Source of the DNA: Serratia proteamaculans_D
GTDB taxonomy: Bacteria; Pseudomonadota; Gammaproteobacteria; Enterobacterales; Enterobacteriaceae
Length of the DNA: 64,000 nucleotides
Reading direction: 5' to 3' (one strand)
Assembly (NCBI RefSeq): GCF_049959315.1
Contig: NZ_CP188201.1
Under the pieces are notes generated by a model. That model was not told where the DNA came from. It was given only the letters and a program-made list of their open reading frames with translations, and ran no database searches. Made by a program: the position numbers and the translations under genes. The stretch's first letter is position 1. Each line of letters starts with the position of its first letter. This document shows, in pieces, positions 33,071-42,351 of this stretch.

Positions 33071-33844
33071 TTAACGGGTAGTATAGCCACCGTTGGCAAA
33101 CAGCGTCTGCCCGGTGATCCACCAGCCGTCGGTGACCAGAAATTTGACGATCGGCGCGATGTCCTCAATGTCGGTCAGGCCGGTTTTCGAGAACTTGCTC
33201 AGCGCCGCGGCGCTGCTGTGATACTCCACCGCCTCTTTGCTTTCCTGCCCGTAGAAGAACGGCGTATCCATCGGGCCAGGGCCGATGGCATTCACGCTGA
33301 TGCCCCGCTCGCCAAACTCTTTGGAGGCGGCACGGGTAAAGTGCTCCACCGGTGCCTTGCTGCCCGGATAGACGGCATAAAACGGCGTATAAGCCGCCAG
33401 CAGCGAACTGACGATGGACACAATGCGACCGTTGTCGGCCAAATGCTTGCCTGCCTGCTGGATAAAGAAGAAAGCCGCCTTGGAATTGATGTCAAAACTG
33501 TGGTCGTAATCCGCCTCTGTCACCTCGGCAATCGGTTTTTTGATCACCAGACCGGCGGTATTGACGGCAATATCCACTTTGCCGAATGCCTTGACCGCTT
33601 GCTCAAACAGCTGCGCCACGTTAGCGGGCTGAGTCAAATCGCCCTGTACCGCTATCGCCTGGGCGCCCGCCGCGTGAACCGCCTTCAGTGTTTCCTCCGC
33701 TGCCGCCCGGGTTGCGTCGCTGTTGTAATGCACCACTATCGCTGCTGCCCCACTGGCCGCCAGATCGCGCGCCACCAGGCCACCCAGGTTCTTCGCACCG
33801 CCAGCGATCAACACTACTTTTCCATTCAAAGATTGCTTGCTCAT
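33071..33844 (-). CDS. SDR-family oxidoreductase
   Basis: This 257-residue classical short-chain dehydrogenase has the dinucleotide motif VLIAGGAKNLGG, NTAG (VNTAGLVIKK), a catalytic serine in VSIVSSLLAAY and the YPGSK active site (Y-x3-K), then VNAIGPGPMDTPFF. It oxidises or reduces a carbonyl/alcohol with NAD(P). It is the first gene of a probable pair with the LysR gene. AGGAKNLGG replaces the usual TGxxxGIG, a variant seen in some members. Confidence 0.88.
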   Translation of the reverse strand: MSKQSLNGKVVLIAGGAKNLGGLVARDLAASGAAAIVVHYNSDATRAAAEETLKAVHAAGAQAIAVQGDLTQPANVAQLFEQAVKAFGKVDIAVNTAGLVIKKPIAEVTEADYDHSFDINSKAAFFFIQQAGKHLADNGRIVSIVSSLLAAYTPFYAVYPGSKAPVEHFTRAASKEFGERGISVNAIGPGPMDTPFFYGQESKEAVEYHSSAAALSKFSKTGLTDIEDIAPIVKFLVTDGWWITGQTLFANGGYTTR

Positions 33845-34115
33845 TACAGTGACTCCGTTAGTGAAGGTTGTAACGAGTATAGGAACTGTGACCGCTCAGA
33901 TAATCTGTCCAAATCGGGATGATCCATCCCGGTTTTTCGGTCAATACTTCCAGGTGTGCAAAAAATACCCACAGCGTGATCGGCAGCCAAACATTCAGCA
34001 AAAATCGCACTACACTTGTAAGTTTCCAACAGCAATAGTCGCAATGAGAAACTATTGTTTTCCGCCCGCCGTAGGCCGCTAAACGCCCAGACGGGCCATA
34101 ACAGAGGTCAATGTC

Positions 34116-34532
34116 ATGGTGATTCAACCCTATTTATTCTTTAGCGGTAACTGTGAACAGGCAGTGAACTTCTACGTGCAGCAGTTGGGTGCCACGCTTG
34201 AAATGATGATGCGTTACAAAGAGATGCCCGAGGAAGCCAAACAGGGCAATCCTCAAGATGTCAATCCGGAGTCCATCATGCATGCCCGGCTGCTGATAGG
34301 TGAAACCGCGCTGATGGCCTCGGATGGCTGCCCACAGGATGGCGCCGACGCATCACACAAGGGATTTGCCCTGTCGCTCAACCCGAGTACCGTGGATCAA
34401 GGGCGCGAACTGTTTGAAAAACTGTCGCAAGGCGGCCAGGTCACCATGCCTTATCAGTCCACCTTCTGGGCCAAAGGTTTTGGTATGTTGACCGACCAGT
34501 TTGGCGTCAATTGGATGATTAACGTTGAATAG
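34116..34532 (+). CDS. VOC/glyoxalase-fold protein (PhnB/YjdN-like)
   Basis: This 138-residue protein (IQPYLFFSGNCEQAVNFY, then SIMHARLLIGETALMASD and WAKGFGMLTDQFGVNWMIN) matches the PhnB-like 3-demethylubiquinone-9 methyltransferase-type VOC family, close to E. coli YjdN as recalled. It has no clear enzyme assignment. It is divergent from the SDR gene with 271 bp between, in which no gene was found. Confidence 0.88.
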   Translation: MVIQPYLFFSGNCEQAVNFYVQQLGATLEMMMRYKEMPEEAKQGNPQDVNPESIMHARLLIGETALMASDGCPQDGADASHKGFALSLNPSTVDQGRELFEKLSQGGQVTMPYQSTFWAKGFGMLTDQFGVNWMINVE

Positions 34533-34584
34533 TTCGTCATCCCGCTGCGGTGTCCGCCTCTGATAGCGGGCACCCTGGCATCCA

Positions 34585-34782
34585 TCATCCGTTGTAGTGA
34601 TACCAGTCATAGGCCGCCATGGCGAACAGCACAAACAGCGCCGTCAGCAGCACCAATCCCAAACGCCAGTACGGTGATTTACGCTGCCGCCAGGCAAACA
34701 GGATCATTAACGCCAGCACTCCCAGCGTCACCGGGTAATAAACCGCCAGCGTCAGCAAAGTAATAATGATGTAGTCAGACAT
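34585..34782 (-). CDS. Small two-helix membrane protein (65 residues)
   Basis: Two hydrophobic helices (IIITLLTLAVYYPVTLGVLAL and WRLGLVLLTALFVLFAMAA, the latter after a WRQRKSPY basic loop) predict an inner-membrane hairpin with the loop in the cytoplasm. It is convergent with the VOC gene. No family was recognised. Confidence 0.6.
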   Translation of the reverse strand: MSDYIIITLLTLAVYYPVTLGVLALMILFAWRQRKSPYWRLGLVLLTALFVLFAMAAYDWYHYNG

Positions 34783-34967
34783 GCGAGCGATCCCTGTATT
34801 CTCTCCGTAGGTTTAATGCGGAGGGTATAATCGGAGCCAATAAATTCTTCCTCTGCCCTCAACAACTTATTCATTTTCACCGTTTAAGGTGTAGTGGTCC
34901 AGGTGATTAACGAATAAGATGTAGGATTGTTCTTACCTCGATTTAAAGATTGTACAGCAAGGGTGAC

Positions 34968-36518
34968 ATGACACAGCAGCAACTGCAGGATGCCGAACGG
35001 CCTCGCAACGGTAAAAACTCCCCGTTATTATTTCAGGCCGGCGTGTTTGTCGTCATCGTTGCCGTTACGCTGATCCTGTTTAACGCCTGGCAAATTTGGA
35101 ATGCCCATCAGCGCGACTTGCAAAGTGCCGAGTATGAATCGGCCAATTTGGCCCGTGCGCTGGCGCAGCATGCCGATGACACCTTTATGCAGACCGACAG
35201 CACGCTGTCCGACCTGAGTGAACGCATTCAGGTTGACGGGCTGGCCAGCCCACAGCTGTTACGATTGCAAAAAGTGATGCAAACCCAGGTGGGTAACCTG
35301 CCGCAACTGCACGGGCTGTTTGTGTACGATGCACAAGGCAATTGGATCGTCACTTCATCAGGCCGCTTTGTACAAAATGCCAACAATGCCGACCGGGAAT
35401 ATTTTAAATATCACCTCGAGCACAACAGCAATGCCGTTTATATCGGCAAGGTGGTGCGCAGCCGCTCTACCGGTGATTTGATCATTCCGGTATCACGCCG
35501 TATCAACCACCCGGACGGCAGCTTTGCCGGGGTCGTGCTGGCCACATTGTATATCAATTATTTCCGCCAGTTTTACGATACCTTTGCGCTAAACAGCGAT
35601 GCTTCACTCAATCTGTTATTGGCCGACGGCACCATTCTCTACCGTCGCCCTTATTCCCTGGCGGCCATCGGCAAGAATATTTCCGAGGGCGTGCTGTTCC
35701 GGGAAATATTGCCACACTCCGAATTCGGCAATGCCACCATTACCTCGCGCTACGACAAGGTAGAACGGATTTACGGCTATTCACGGGTTAACCGCTATCC
35801 GCTGGTGATTGCCGCCGGGTTGTCGAAAAAAGACGTGCTGGCTGATTGGCGCAACGACTCCGGCCTGTTTGCCCTGGGTGGCGCTACCCTGCTGGCAATT
35901 CTGTTGGCCATGGGGATGGTGTTGATGCGTCAGATTAACCACAGCGTGCGTACCGAAGCCGAGCTGATGCGCACTCGCGATCAGCTCACCAGTATCAACC
36001 GGACCCTGGAAGAACTGGCCTTGCTGGACGGACTGACCGGGCTGGCCAACCGCCGCCAGTTTGATATCGCCTTAAAGAATGAGCTGATGCGCGCCTCACG
36101 CAACTACCGCAGCGTGGCGCTGTTGATGTTGGATATCGACTATTTCAAGCAGTATAACGACATCTATGGCCACGTCGCCGGCGACCAGTGTCTGCAGCAG
36201 ATAGGGCAAATGCTCAAGGGCATGGCCAGCCGCAGCAACGACATCATGGCCCGCTACGGCGGCGAAGAAATGGCCATCATCTTGCCGGACACCGACGCTC
36301 AGGGCGCACTGATATTCGCCGAACGCGTCATCGAAGCGGTGCGTGAGCTAAAAATACCCCACGATGGCAACCCCCATGGCGTCATCACCATCAGCATAGG
36401 GATCTACGCCAAGGTGCCGCATATGTATAACGACACGCCGATGAGCTTTATCAATCAGGCTGACAGCGCACTGTACCAGGCGAAAGCCCAGGGCAAAAAC
36501 CGCATTTACTCCGCTTGA
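34968..36518 (+). CDS. Membrane-bound diguanylate cyclase with dCache sensor
   Basis: ATG 34968 is preceded by AAGGG and gives 516 residues; an upstream TTG is rejected. A helix at about residues 20-42, a periplasmic dCache-type sensor (about 45-290; NADREYFKYH and GDLIIPVSRRI are typical), a second helix at about 297-320 and a C-terminal GGDEF domain follow. The catalytic signature is GGEEM, the active GGEEF-type variant, and RSND five residues before it is an intact I-site for product inhibition by c-di-GMP. It makes c-di-GMP from two GTP in response to a periplasmic ligand, probably shaping biofilm and motility. Confidence 0.92.
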   Translation: MTQQQLQDAERPRNGKNSPLLFQAGVFVVIVAVTLILFNAWQIWNAHQRDLQSAEYESANLARALAQHADDTFMQTDSTLSDLSERIQVDGLASPQLLRLQKVMQTQVGNLPQLHGLFVYDAQGNWIVTSSGRFVQNANNADREYFKYHLEHNSNAVYIGKVVRSRSTGDLIIPVSRRINHPDGSFAGVVLATLYINYFRQFYDTFALNSDASLNLLLADGTILYRRPYSLAAIGKNISEGVLFREILPHSEFGNATITSRYDKVERIYGYSRVNRYPLVIAAGLSKKDVLADWRNDSGLFALGGATLLAILLAMGMVLMRQINHSVRTEAELMRTRDQLTSINRTLEELALLDGLTGLANRRQFDIALKNELMRASRNYRSVALLMLDIDYFKQYNDIYGHVAGDQCLQQIGQMLKGMASRSNDIMARYGGEEMAIILPDTDAQGALIFAERVIEAVRELKIPHDGNPHGVITISIGIYAKVPHMYNDTPMSFINQADSALYQAKAQGKNRIYSA

Positions 36519-36955
36519 CCCGGTGGGCCGCCTTTAGCAAAAGGCGGCCCGGATAAAATCAAGCCACAGAGTAAAATCATCATGCCTATACCCTATAGCT
36601 TTCAAGTTGCAGCTAGGCTGCCCAGCTCGCTCATCCCCAGGCGCTTACTTTAGTAAGTAACTGGGGTGAGCGAGTGCAGGTAACAACGCTGCGGCTTGAA
36701 AGATGACGGGTATAATCGATGCTTTTGATTTATTACCAATAACAAATCTATTAATTCCGCTTAAATCTATTTTTACCCATTCGTGCGATTAGCGCATCGT
36801 TTAATCTCTGTTTAGTGTTTGGTGAATTTTAATAATGCTACCATTATTAAAGTCAGCTTATTACCCACTAATTTAATTCGCGAATAATTCCCGCGGGTTA
36901 TAAATTCCATTCAAATAAAAAAAATCAAAAGAACCCTACTTTGCAAGGAGATAGG
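36519..36955. other. Intergenic region with ERIC element
   Basis: 437 bp between the diguanylate cyclase and the Kdo hydroxylase gene. It contains the ERIC element (36587-36714) and then an AT-rich stretch that should hold the promoter of the next gene. No further gene was seen. Confidence 0.7.
36587..36714. repeat. ERIC element (enterobacterial repetitive intergenic consensus)
   Basis: 128 bp, framed by TATACCC and GGGTATA. The core AAGTAAGTAACTGGGGTGAG matches the ERIC core recalled from enterobacteria at all but one position, and the complementary arm contains CTCATCCCCAGGCGCTTACT. The element folds into one long hairpin. It lies in an intergenic region, as ERICs do. Confidence 0.88.
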
Positions 36956-37858
36956 ATGCTTATGGATAGCCTTATGCCGGAACAGGCGTTGATGACATTG
37001 CCACAACGGCAGTGGGACAGCGCCCCTCTGCCTGTTGCCCACACTGCCGTGGAGGCACTGGAGCAAGGAAAAGTATTGTTTTTACCCGAATTAAAATTTC
37101 CATTATTAGACGATGAAATAATGTTATTGGATCCCACACTGGTGGATATAAAACGTAAAAACATCAGCTATTGGCCAGAAAGCCAAAAATTATCTGGCGT
37201 AGCGATAGCGGCGCAACGGCCACAGGTACAGGCATTGCTGGAACGTTATTATCAGGCCAGCCGACAGTTAATCGCCGGTTTACTGCCTCATTATCAGCAG
37301 ACCTTGCATTCACCGGTTAACACGCTGCGCCTGCACCCGGTTTCGGCCTGGCGTGCGACCAGCTCATGGCGCAAGGACGACAGCCGTTTGCACGTTGACG
37401 CTTTCCCGTCACGCCCCAATCAGGGGGAACGCATCCTGCGTATTTTTACCAACATCAATCCGCACGGTGAGCATCGCCAATGGCGCGTCGGTGAACCCTT
37501 CCCCCAATTGGCACGACGTTTTATACCGCGTCTGCCGCGCTATTCGCCGTTGAGCAGTTGGCTACAGCATAAGGTCGGCATCACCAAGCGCCGTCGCAGC
37601 CATTACGACCACCTGATGCTACACCTGCATGATGCGATGAAAGCCGACCAAAACTACCAGCAGCATGGCCCACAGCTGGCACTCGCCCTGCCGCCGGGCA
37701 GCAGTTGGATCTGTTTTTCCGATCAGACGCCGCATGCAGCGATGGACGGCCAGTTTATGTTGGAACAAACCTTCCTGCTGCCGGTCAGCGCGATGAAAAA
37801 TCCACGGCAGTCACCGCTAAAAATGCTGGAAACGCTGCTGCGCAAACCCTTGATTTAA
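36956..37858 (+). CDS. kdoO: Kdo hydroxylase (Fe(II)/2-oxoglutarate dioxygenase, KdoO type)
   Basis: AAGGAG at 36945-36950 supports the ATG at 36956 (300 residues). The facial triad is visible: H146-x-D148 in RLHVDAFPSRP and the distal H260 in QTPHAAMDG. LRIFTNINPHGEHRQWRVG lies between. Kdo2-lipid A 3-hydroxylases (KdoO), described in Burkholderia and Yersinia, convert Kdo to Ko in the LPS inner core and increase outer-membrane resilience. The call is by motif and overall pattern. Its 3' end overlaps the convergent AAA ATPase gene by 4 bp. Confidence 0.8.
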   Translation: MLMDSLMPEQALMTLPQRQWDSAPLPVAHTAVEALEQGKVLFLPELKFPLLDDEIMLLDPTLVDIKRKNISYWPESQKLSGVAIAAQRPQVQALLERYYQASRQLIAGLLPHYQQTLHSPVNTLRLHPVSAWRATSSWRKDDSRLHVDAFPSRPNQGERILRIFTNINPHGEHRQWRVGEPFPQLARRFIPRLPRYSPLSSWLQHKVGITKRRRSHYDHLMLHLHDAMKADQNYQQHGPQLALALPPGSSWICFSDQTPHAAMDGQFMLEQTFLLPVSAMKNPRQSPLKMLETLLRKPLI

Positions 37859-38952
37859 TCCTCGGTTAGAAGCAGGGTTTCCCCCTGTTGCTGCGCCAGT
37901 TGATAATGCGTGACCAGGCTGTGGCGGCCAATCAGTTCGGCCAATTGTGGTGAATGGCTGGTGATCCACAGTTGGCTGTATCGACTGGCTTCGGCGATCA
38001 GCATTGCCAGTGCCGGCAGCAACTGCGGGTGCAGGCTGTTTTCCGGTTCGTTAAAGGCCATAAATGCCGGGGGGCGCGGGCTGAGCATCGCCACCGCCAG
38101 GCAGAGAAAACGCAGCGTACCGTCCGAAAGCTCGGCACTGTCCAAAGGCCGTAAAATCCCGGCCCGATGCATCAATAGCTGAAAACGCCCCTGCGGTGCC
38201 TGTATTTCAAACTGACTGTCCGGAAAGGCCTGCCCCAGGATCTCATGCAACAGCTCCCCGTTGCCTATCTCGCAAACGGTTTCAAAAGCGGCGGCCAAAT
38301 TGCTGCCGTCATGCGCCAGTACCGGCGCGCGGATGCCCACCTGCGGTGCACGCAGTGGTGAACCGGGCCAAACGGCAAACTCATGGTAAAAACGCCACTG
38401 GCGCAGGTTTTCCCGCACCTGCGACACCTCGGGATACAGGTGGGGGTCGGCAAGCTGACCAAACACCGATTCCTCCGCATGTAAACTGGCGGGATAAGTC
38501 GTGCGTTCGCCCTGAATATTGGTCAGGAATGCGCTTTGATTGCGCCGCTCCAGCACCCGCGTCGACGGGCGACGGCCATGGCCGGTGATCCACAGCGATT
38601 CCTCTTTGACCAGCGGATCGAGTTGAAACAGGCTGTCGGTAGGATCGGGGAACCCCAGCTGCAACTGATAATCGAAGTCCTCAAGGGTGGCAGACAGCAA
38701 CATCCGTTTCGGATCGCCCCGCCGATCGCCCGGGCGCGATCCTCCGGCCCACATCGCCTTCTGAATGCCGCCCTCCTCAGCCAGCGCCGTAGACAAGCGC
38801 CCACATGCAGCCTCGTGGATCAGCCGTACCGCTTTATACAGGTTGGATTTGCCGCAACCATTCGGGCCGCTGATCACATTCAGGCGGCCCAATTGCAGTT
38901 GCAGGTTGCGGATAGAACGGAAACCACTTAGCTGGAGTTGTTGGATCGTCAT
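37855..38952 (-). CDS. AAA family ATPase (RecF/SMC-like)
   Basis: The frame opens at a GTG (38958), but the ATG at 38952 is preferred, giving 365 residues beginning MTIQQLQLSGFRSIRN. Walker A is GPNGCGKSN near residue 30; the C-terminal AFNEPENSLHP is a Walker B/D-loop with the catalytic Glu, and LSDGTLRFL is the ABC signature. The layout is of DUF2813/OLD-like single-gene ATPases related to RecF and SMC heads. Some act in DNA repair or phage defence, but no partner nuclease is next to it. Confidence 0.85.
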   Translation of the reverse strand: MTIQQLQLSGFRSIRNLQLQLGRLNVISGPNGCGKSNLYKAVRLIHEAACGRLSTALAEEGGIQKAMWAGGSRPGDRRGDPKRMLLSATLEDFDYQLQLGFPDPTDSLFQLDPLVKEESLWITGHGRRPSTRVLERRNQSAFLTNIQGERTTYPASLHAEESVFGQLADPHLYPEVSQVRENLRQWRFYHEFAVWPGSPLRAPQVGIRAPVLAHDGSNLAAAFETVCEIGNGELLHEILGQAFPDSQFEIQAPQGRFQLLMHRAGILRPLDSAELSDGTLRFLCLAVAMLSPRPPAFMAFNEPENSLHPQLLPALAMLIAEASRYSQLWITSHSPQLAELIGRHSLVTHYQLAQQQGETLLLTED

Positions 38953-39012
38953 AGGCACAATTTTTAGTCAAAGGGATGGCGTATCTTAACATAGCTGCCA
39001 TCCCCGCCGTCT

Positions 39013-41085
39013 TTAGCTTGCCGCCTCAAAATCCCCTTGCTGGCGTGCTACCAGCGTCAGAATACTGTACAACGCCACCGCCTGCTGATGCTGATTGAGC
39101 ACCTGCACATCCCACACCACCACGCCATGCGGACGATCTTCCGCGGTTTTCTGCGGCTTGCGGATTTTCTTCTTGCAGGTCAGCCGCACCTGAATGGTAT
39201 CGCCAATTTTCACCGGCTCGATAAAACGCAGGTTTTCCATGCCGTAGTTGGCAATCACCGGCCCCACTCCCGGGTCGACAAACAGACCGGCAGCGGCAGA
39301 AACCACAAAGTAACCATGCGCGACCCGTTCGCCAAACAGGGATTCGGCGGCACCGATCTTGTCCATATGAGCATAAAAATGGTCACCGCTGAGGCAGGCA
39401 AAGTTAACAATATCGGCTTCGGTCAGGGTACGCCGTGCGGTGAGCAGGCTTTCACCCAGCCGCAGCTGTTCAAAGTATTTACGGAACGGATGAACCGGAT
39501 CCTCAATCACCGTCGCCCCGCGTACCCACTCACGGCCAATCGCCGCCAGCATCGCCGGGCTGCCCTGGATCGCCGTGCGTTGCATATAGTGTTTCACCGC
39601 CCGTAATCCGCCCAGTTCCTCGCCGCCCCCCGCTCGCCCTGGCCCGCCGTGCACCAGCATCGGTAACGGGGAACCGTGGCCGGTGGACTCCACCGCCGCC
39701 TGTTGATCCAAAATCAGCATGCGACCATGGGCGCAGGCCGTCGAACGGATAAACCGCGTTGCCAGAGTTTCATCAGCGGTCACCAGCGATCCCGCCAGGC
39801 TGCCCTGGCCCATTAACGCCAGTTCGATCGCCTGTTCGGTGTGCTGATAAGGCATCAGCGTCGCCACCGGGCCAAAGGCTTCGGTACCGTGCACCGCCTG
39901 ATGGGTAAAGGGATCGGCACAGTACAACAGGGTGACCGGGTAAAATGCGCCGTTATTCGCGTCTTCGCCCATCACAGTCAGTTTATCCGCCACGGCACCG
40001 CACAAGGGTTCACAGCCGTTATGCAGCAGGAAATCGACCTTTTGCTGCACGTCATTGCGTTGCTCGTGGCTGACCAGCGCCCCCATGCGCACCTGTTCCA
40101 GTTTAGGGTCACCCACCGTGATACCGGCCAGGCGCTGCAACAGCGCCTGCTGCACTTCTGCCACCCGCTTTGCCGGCACGATAATCCGCCGGATGGCGGT
40201 ACATTTTTGCCCGGCCTTGGCGGTCATCTCGCGGCACACTTCTTTGATAAACAGCGCAAACTCCGGCATCTGCGGCGTCACATCTTCCCCCAACACACAG
40301 CAGTTGAGCGAATCGGCCTCCATGGTGAAGGCAATGGATTTTTCCAGCAGGCGCGGATGGGCCCGCAGCTGCTGACCGGTCTGCGCCGAGCCGGTAAAGG
40401 TCACCGCATCCTGATAATCGAGATGTTCAAACATGTCGCCGATACCGCCGCACACCAGTTGCAGCGCGCCCTCCGGCACCAAACCGCTGTCGATAATCAA
40501 TTTGACCATTGCCTGCGTCAACTGCGCGGTGGCGGTTGCCGGTTTGATGATCGCCGGCATCCCCGCCAGCCAGGTCGGTGCCAGCTTTTCCAGCATCCCC
40601 CAGCAGGGGAAGTTAAAGGCATTGATATGCAGGGCCACGCCAGGGCGTGAGGTCAGCACATGGCGGGCGGCGAACTGTGACTGTTTGGACAGCGGGATCA
40701 GTTCGTCTTCCGGCCACAGGGTATCGTCCGGCAGTTCACGCCCCGCCAGACCGGCATAGGCGAACAGCGTGGCTATCCCGCCTTCAATATCTACCCAGCC
40801 GTCGCTGCGGGTCGCGCCGGTCTGGTATGAAATTTCATACAGCGCTTCTTTATGCGCCAACAGGTGTTTGGCCACCGCTTTCATCATCTGTGCGCGCTGC
40901 TGGAAAGTCATCTGCGCCAGCGCCTTGCCACCCCGGCTGCGCGCATACTCCAGGCTGGCGGCCAGCGGCAGCCCGTCGGAACAAACCTGATACAGCGGTT
41001 CGCCGGTAACGGCGTGATGGATTTCGCGGGCGGTGCCCTGGCCGAACACCCAGCCGCCAGAAAGGTAACTGTGTAACTGCTGCAT
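39013..41085 (-). CDS. paaZ: Bifunctional ring-opening enzyme PaaZ (oxepin-CoA hydrolase / aldehyde dehydrogenase)
   Basis: This 690-residue fusion has an N-terminal aldehyde dehydrogenase (about 1-510; FTGSAQTGQQLR, a catalytic Cys in KAGQKCTAIRR) and a C-terminal MaoC-type (R)-hydratase (about 540-690; LSGDHFYAHMDKIGAAES, hot-dog fold). It hydrolyses the oxepin ring of 2-oxepin-2(3H)-ylideneacetyl-CoA and oxidises the resulting semialdehyde with NADP. It is divergent from paaA, with a 318-bp regulatory region between, as in E. coli. Confidence 0.96.
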   Translation of the reverse strand: MQQLHSYLSGGWVFGQGTAREIHHAVTGEPLYQVCSDGLPLAASLEYARSRGGKALAQMTFQQRAQMMKAVAKHLLAHKEALYEISYQTGATRSDGWVDIEGGIATLFAYAGLAGRELPDDTLWPEDELIPLSKQSQFAARHVLTSRPGVALHINAFNFPCWGMLEKLAPTWLAGMPAIIKPATATAQLTQAMVKLIIDSGLVPEGALQLVCGGIGDMFEHLDYQDAVTFTGSAQTGQQLRAHPRLLEKSIAFTMEADSLNCCVLGEDVTPQMPEFALFIKEVCREMTAKAGQKCTAIRRIIVPAKRVAEVQQALLQRLAGITVGDPKLEQVRMGALVSHEQRNDVQQKVDFLLHNGCEPLCGAVADKLTVMGEDANNGAFYPVTLLYCADPFTHQAVHGTEAFGPVATLMPYQHTEQAIELALMGQGSLAGSLVTADETLATRFIRSTACAHGRMLILDQQAAVESTGHGSPLPMLVHGGPGRAGGGEELGGLRAVKHYMQRTAIQGSPAMLAAIGREWVRGATVIEDPVHPFRKYFEQLRLGESLLTARRTLTEADIVNFACLSGDHFYAHMDKIGAAESLFGERVAHGYFVVSAAAGLFVDPGVGPVIANYGMENLRFIEPVKIGDTIQVRLTCKKKIRKPQKTAEDRPHGVVVWDVQVLNQHQQAVALYSILTLVARQQGDFEAAS

Positions 41086-41403
41086 TTGCTCCTCCGGAAT
41101 TCATAAATTTACACCACAATGATTAATTACGTATCAGGTATTGTCCAGTTTTCTTCTGGACTGAATTTAACAAAAACAAAACACCACGGCCTTTGAGCTC
41201 GAAAAACAGGCTATTTTTCTTTGCCAGCCATTTTAAAATACACATAAATAACAATAAATTATAAAGAACACCTGTGATTTCCATCGCAAAACCACATAAA
41301 TGTCGTTTGATCTTTTTGTTATCAGTTTGTAGCCTTAGGGTTAGTTAACGTGATTCACATTTTTATATTTAATGTGAAAAATACGAATCACCAAGAGGCA
41401 AGC
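41086..41403. promoter_or_regulatory. paaZ-paaA divergent promoter region
   Basis: This AT-rich 318 bp holds both paa promoters. Seen: a CRP-like site TGTGATTTCCATCGCA (41273-41288; 9 of 10 conserved half-site bases), a 42-bp inverted repeat upstream of paaA (GTGATTC at 41350-41356 with GAATCAC at 41385-41391, nested CACATT/AATGTG), and TGATTAATTACGTATCA (41120-41136) near paaZ. The TGATT-type motifs are candidate PaaX sites. In E. coli paa is activated by CRP and IHF and repressed by PaaX, relieved by phenylacetyl-CoA; the same logic is inferred. Confidence 0.6.
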
Positions 41404-42342
41404 ATGACAACTGACGCGCAATATCAACAGCACTTCGACGACAAGATTGCGGCGGATACCTCCATTGAGGCCAAAGACTGGATGCCGGATGCCTACCGTC
41501 AAAACCTGATCCGTCAGATTGGCCAACACGCTCATTCCGAAGTGGTGGGCATGTTGCCGGAGGCCAACTGGCTGACGCGGGCACCTACCCTACGCCGCAA
41601 GGCGGTGTTACTGGCCAAGGTGCAAGACGAAGCCGGACACGGCCTGTATCTGTACAGCGCCGCCGAAACCCTGGGCTGCTCGCGCCAGGACATCTACCAG
41701 AAAATGCTCGACGGCAAGATGAAATACTCTTCGATCTTCAACTACCCGACGCTCAACTGGGCGGATATCGGGGTGATCGGCTGGCTGGTCGACGGCGCGG
41801 CTATCGTCAATCAGGTAGCCCTGTGCCGCGCTTCTTATGGCCCCTACGCACGGGCGATGGTGAAGATTTGCAAGGAGGAGAGTTTCCACCAGCGCCAGGG
41901 GTATGAGGCGGTGATGGCGATGGCCAACGGCAGCGAACAGCAAAAAGCCATGCTGCAGGACGCGATTAATCGCTTCTGGTGGCCAGTGCTGATGATGTTC
42001 GGCCCAAGCGACACCGATTCCCCCCACAGCGCGCAAAGCATGGCCTGGAAGATCAAACGCCACAGCAACGACGAGCTGCGGCAGAAGTTTGTCGACAATA
42101 CCGTGCCGCAACTGGAAGCCCTGGGGATGAGCGCCCCGGATGCCGATTTGGCCTGGGATGAAGCCAGCGGCCACTATCGCTTCGGCGAAATCGACTGGAG
42201 TGAACTGCACGAGGTGATTAAAGGCCGCGGGCAATGCAACCACGAACGGCTGCAGGCCAAGCGCCGCGCCTGGGACGAAGGTGCCTGGGTGCGTGAAGGC
42301 GCCCTGGCCCACGCGGCCAAAAACACCTCAACCGCCGCATAA
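41404..42342 (+). CDS. paaA: 1,2-phenylacetyl-CoA epoxidase catalytic subunit A
   Basis: The start at ATG 41404 gives 312 residues; the track-length extension to 41350 would run into the inverted repeat. The ferritin-like di-iron sites are visible: VQDEAGHGLY (E-x2-H) and CKEESFHQRQ (E-x2-H), with the other ligands in the SEVVGMLPEANW helix. With PaaC it forms the core that epoxidises phenylacetyl-CoA using O2; electrons come from PaaE. First gene of paaABCDEFGHIJK. Confidence 0.96.
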   Translation: MTTDAQYQQHFDDKIAADTSIEAKDWMPDAYRQNLIRQIGQHAHSEVVGMLPEANWLTRAPTLRRKAVLLAKVQDEAGHGLYLYSAAETLGCSRQDIYQKMLDGKMKYSSIFNYPTLNWADIGVIGWLVDGAAIVNQVALCRASYGPYARAMVKICKEESFHQRQGYEAVMAMANGSEQQKAMLQDAINRFWWPVLMMFGPSDTDSPHSAQSMAWKIKRHSNDELRQKFVDNTVPQLEALGMSAPDADLAWDEASGHYRFGEIDWSELHEVIKGRGQCNHERLQAKRRAWDEGAWVREGALAHAAKNTSTAA

Positions 42343-42351
42343 AAGGAACCG

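Noticed and set aside
32193..33922. Two overlapping long plus-strand ORFs opposite the LysR and SDR genes
   Set aside because: The opposite strand encodes two proteins with intact catalytic and DNA-binding motifs; the plus-strand products are compositionally shadow-like.
39841..40650. Plus-strand ORF antisense to paaZ
   Set aside because: A shadow of the highly GC-biased paaZ frame with no ribosome site or recognisable domain.
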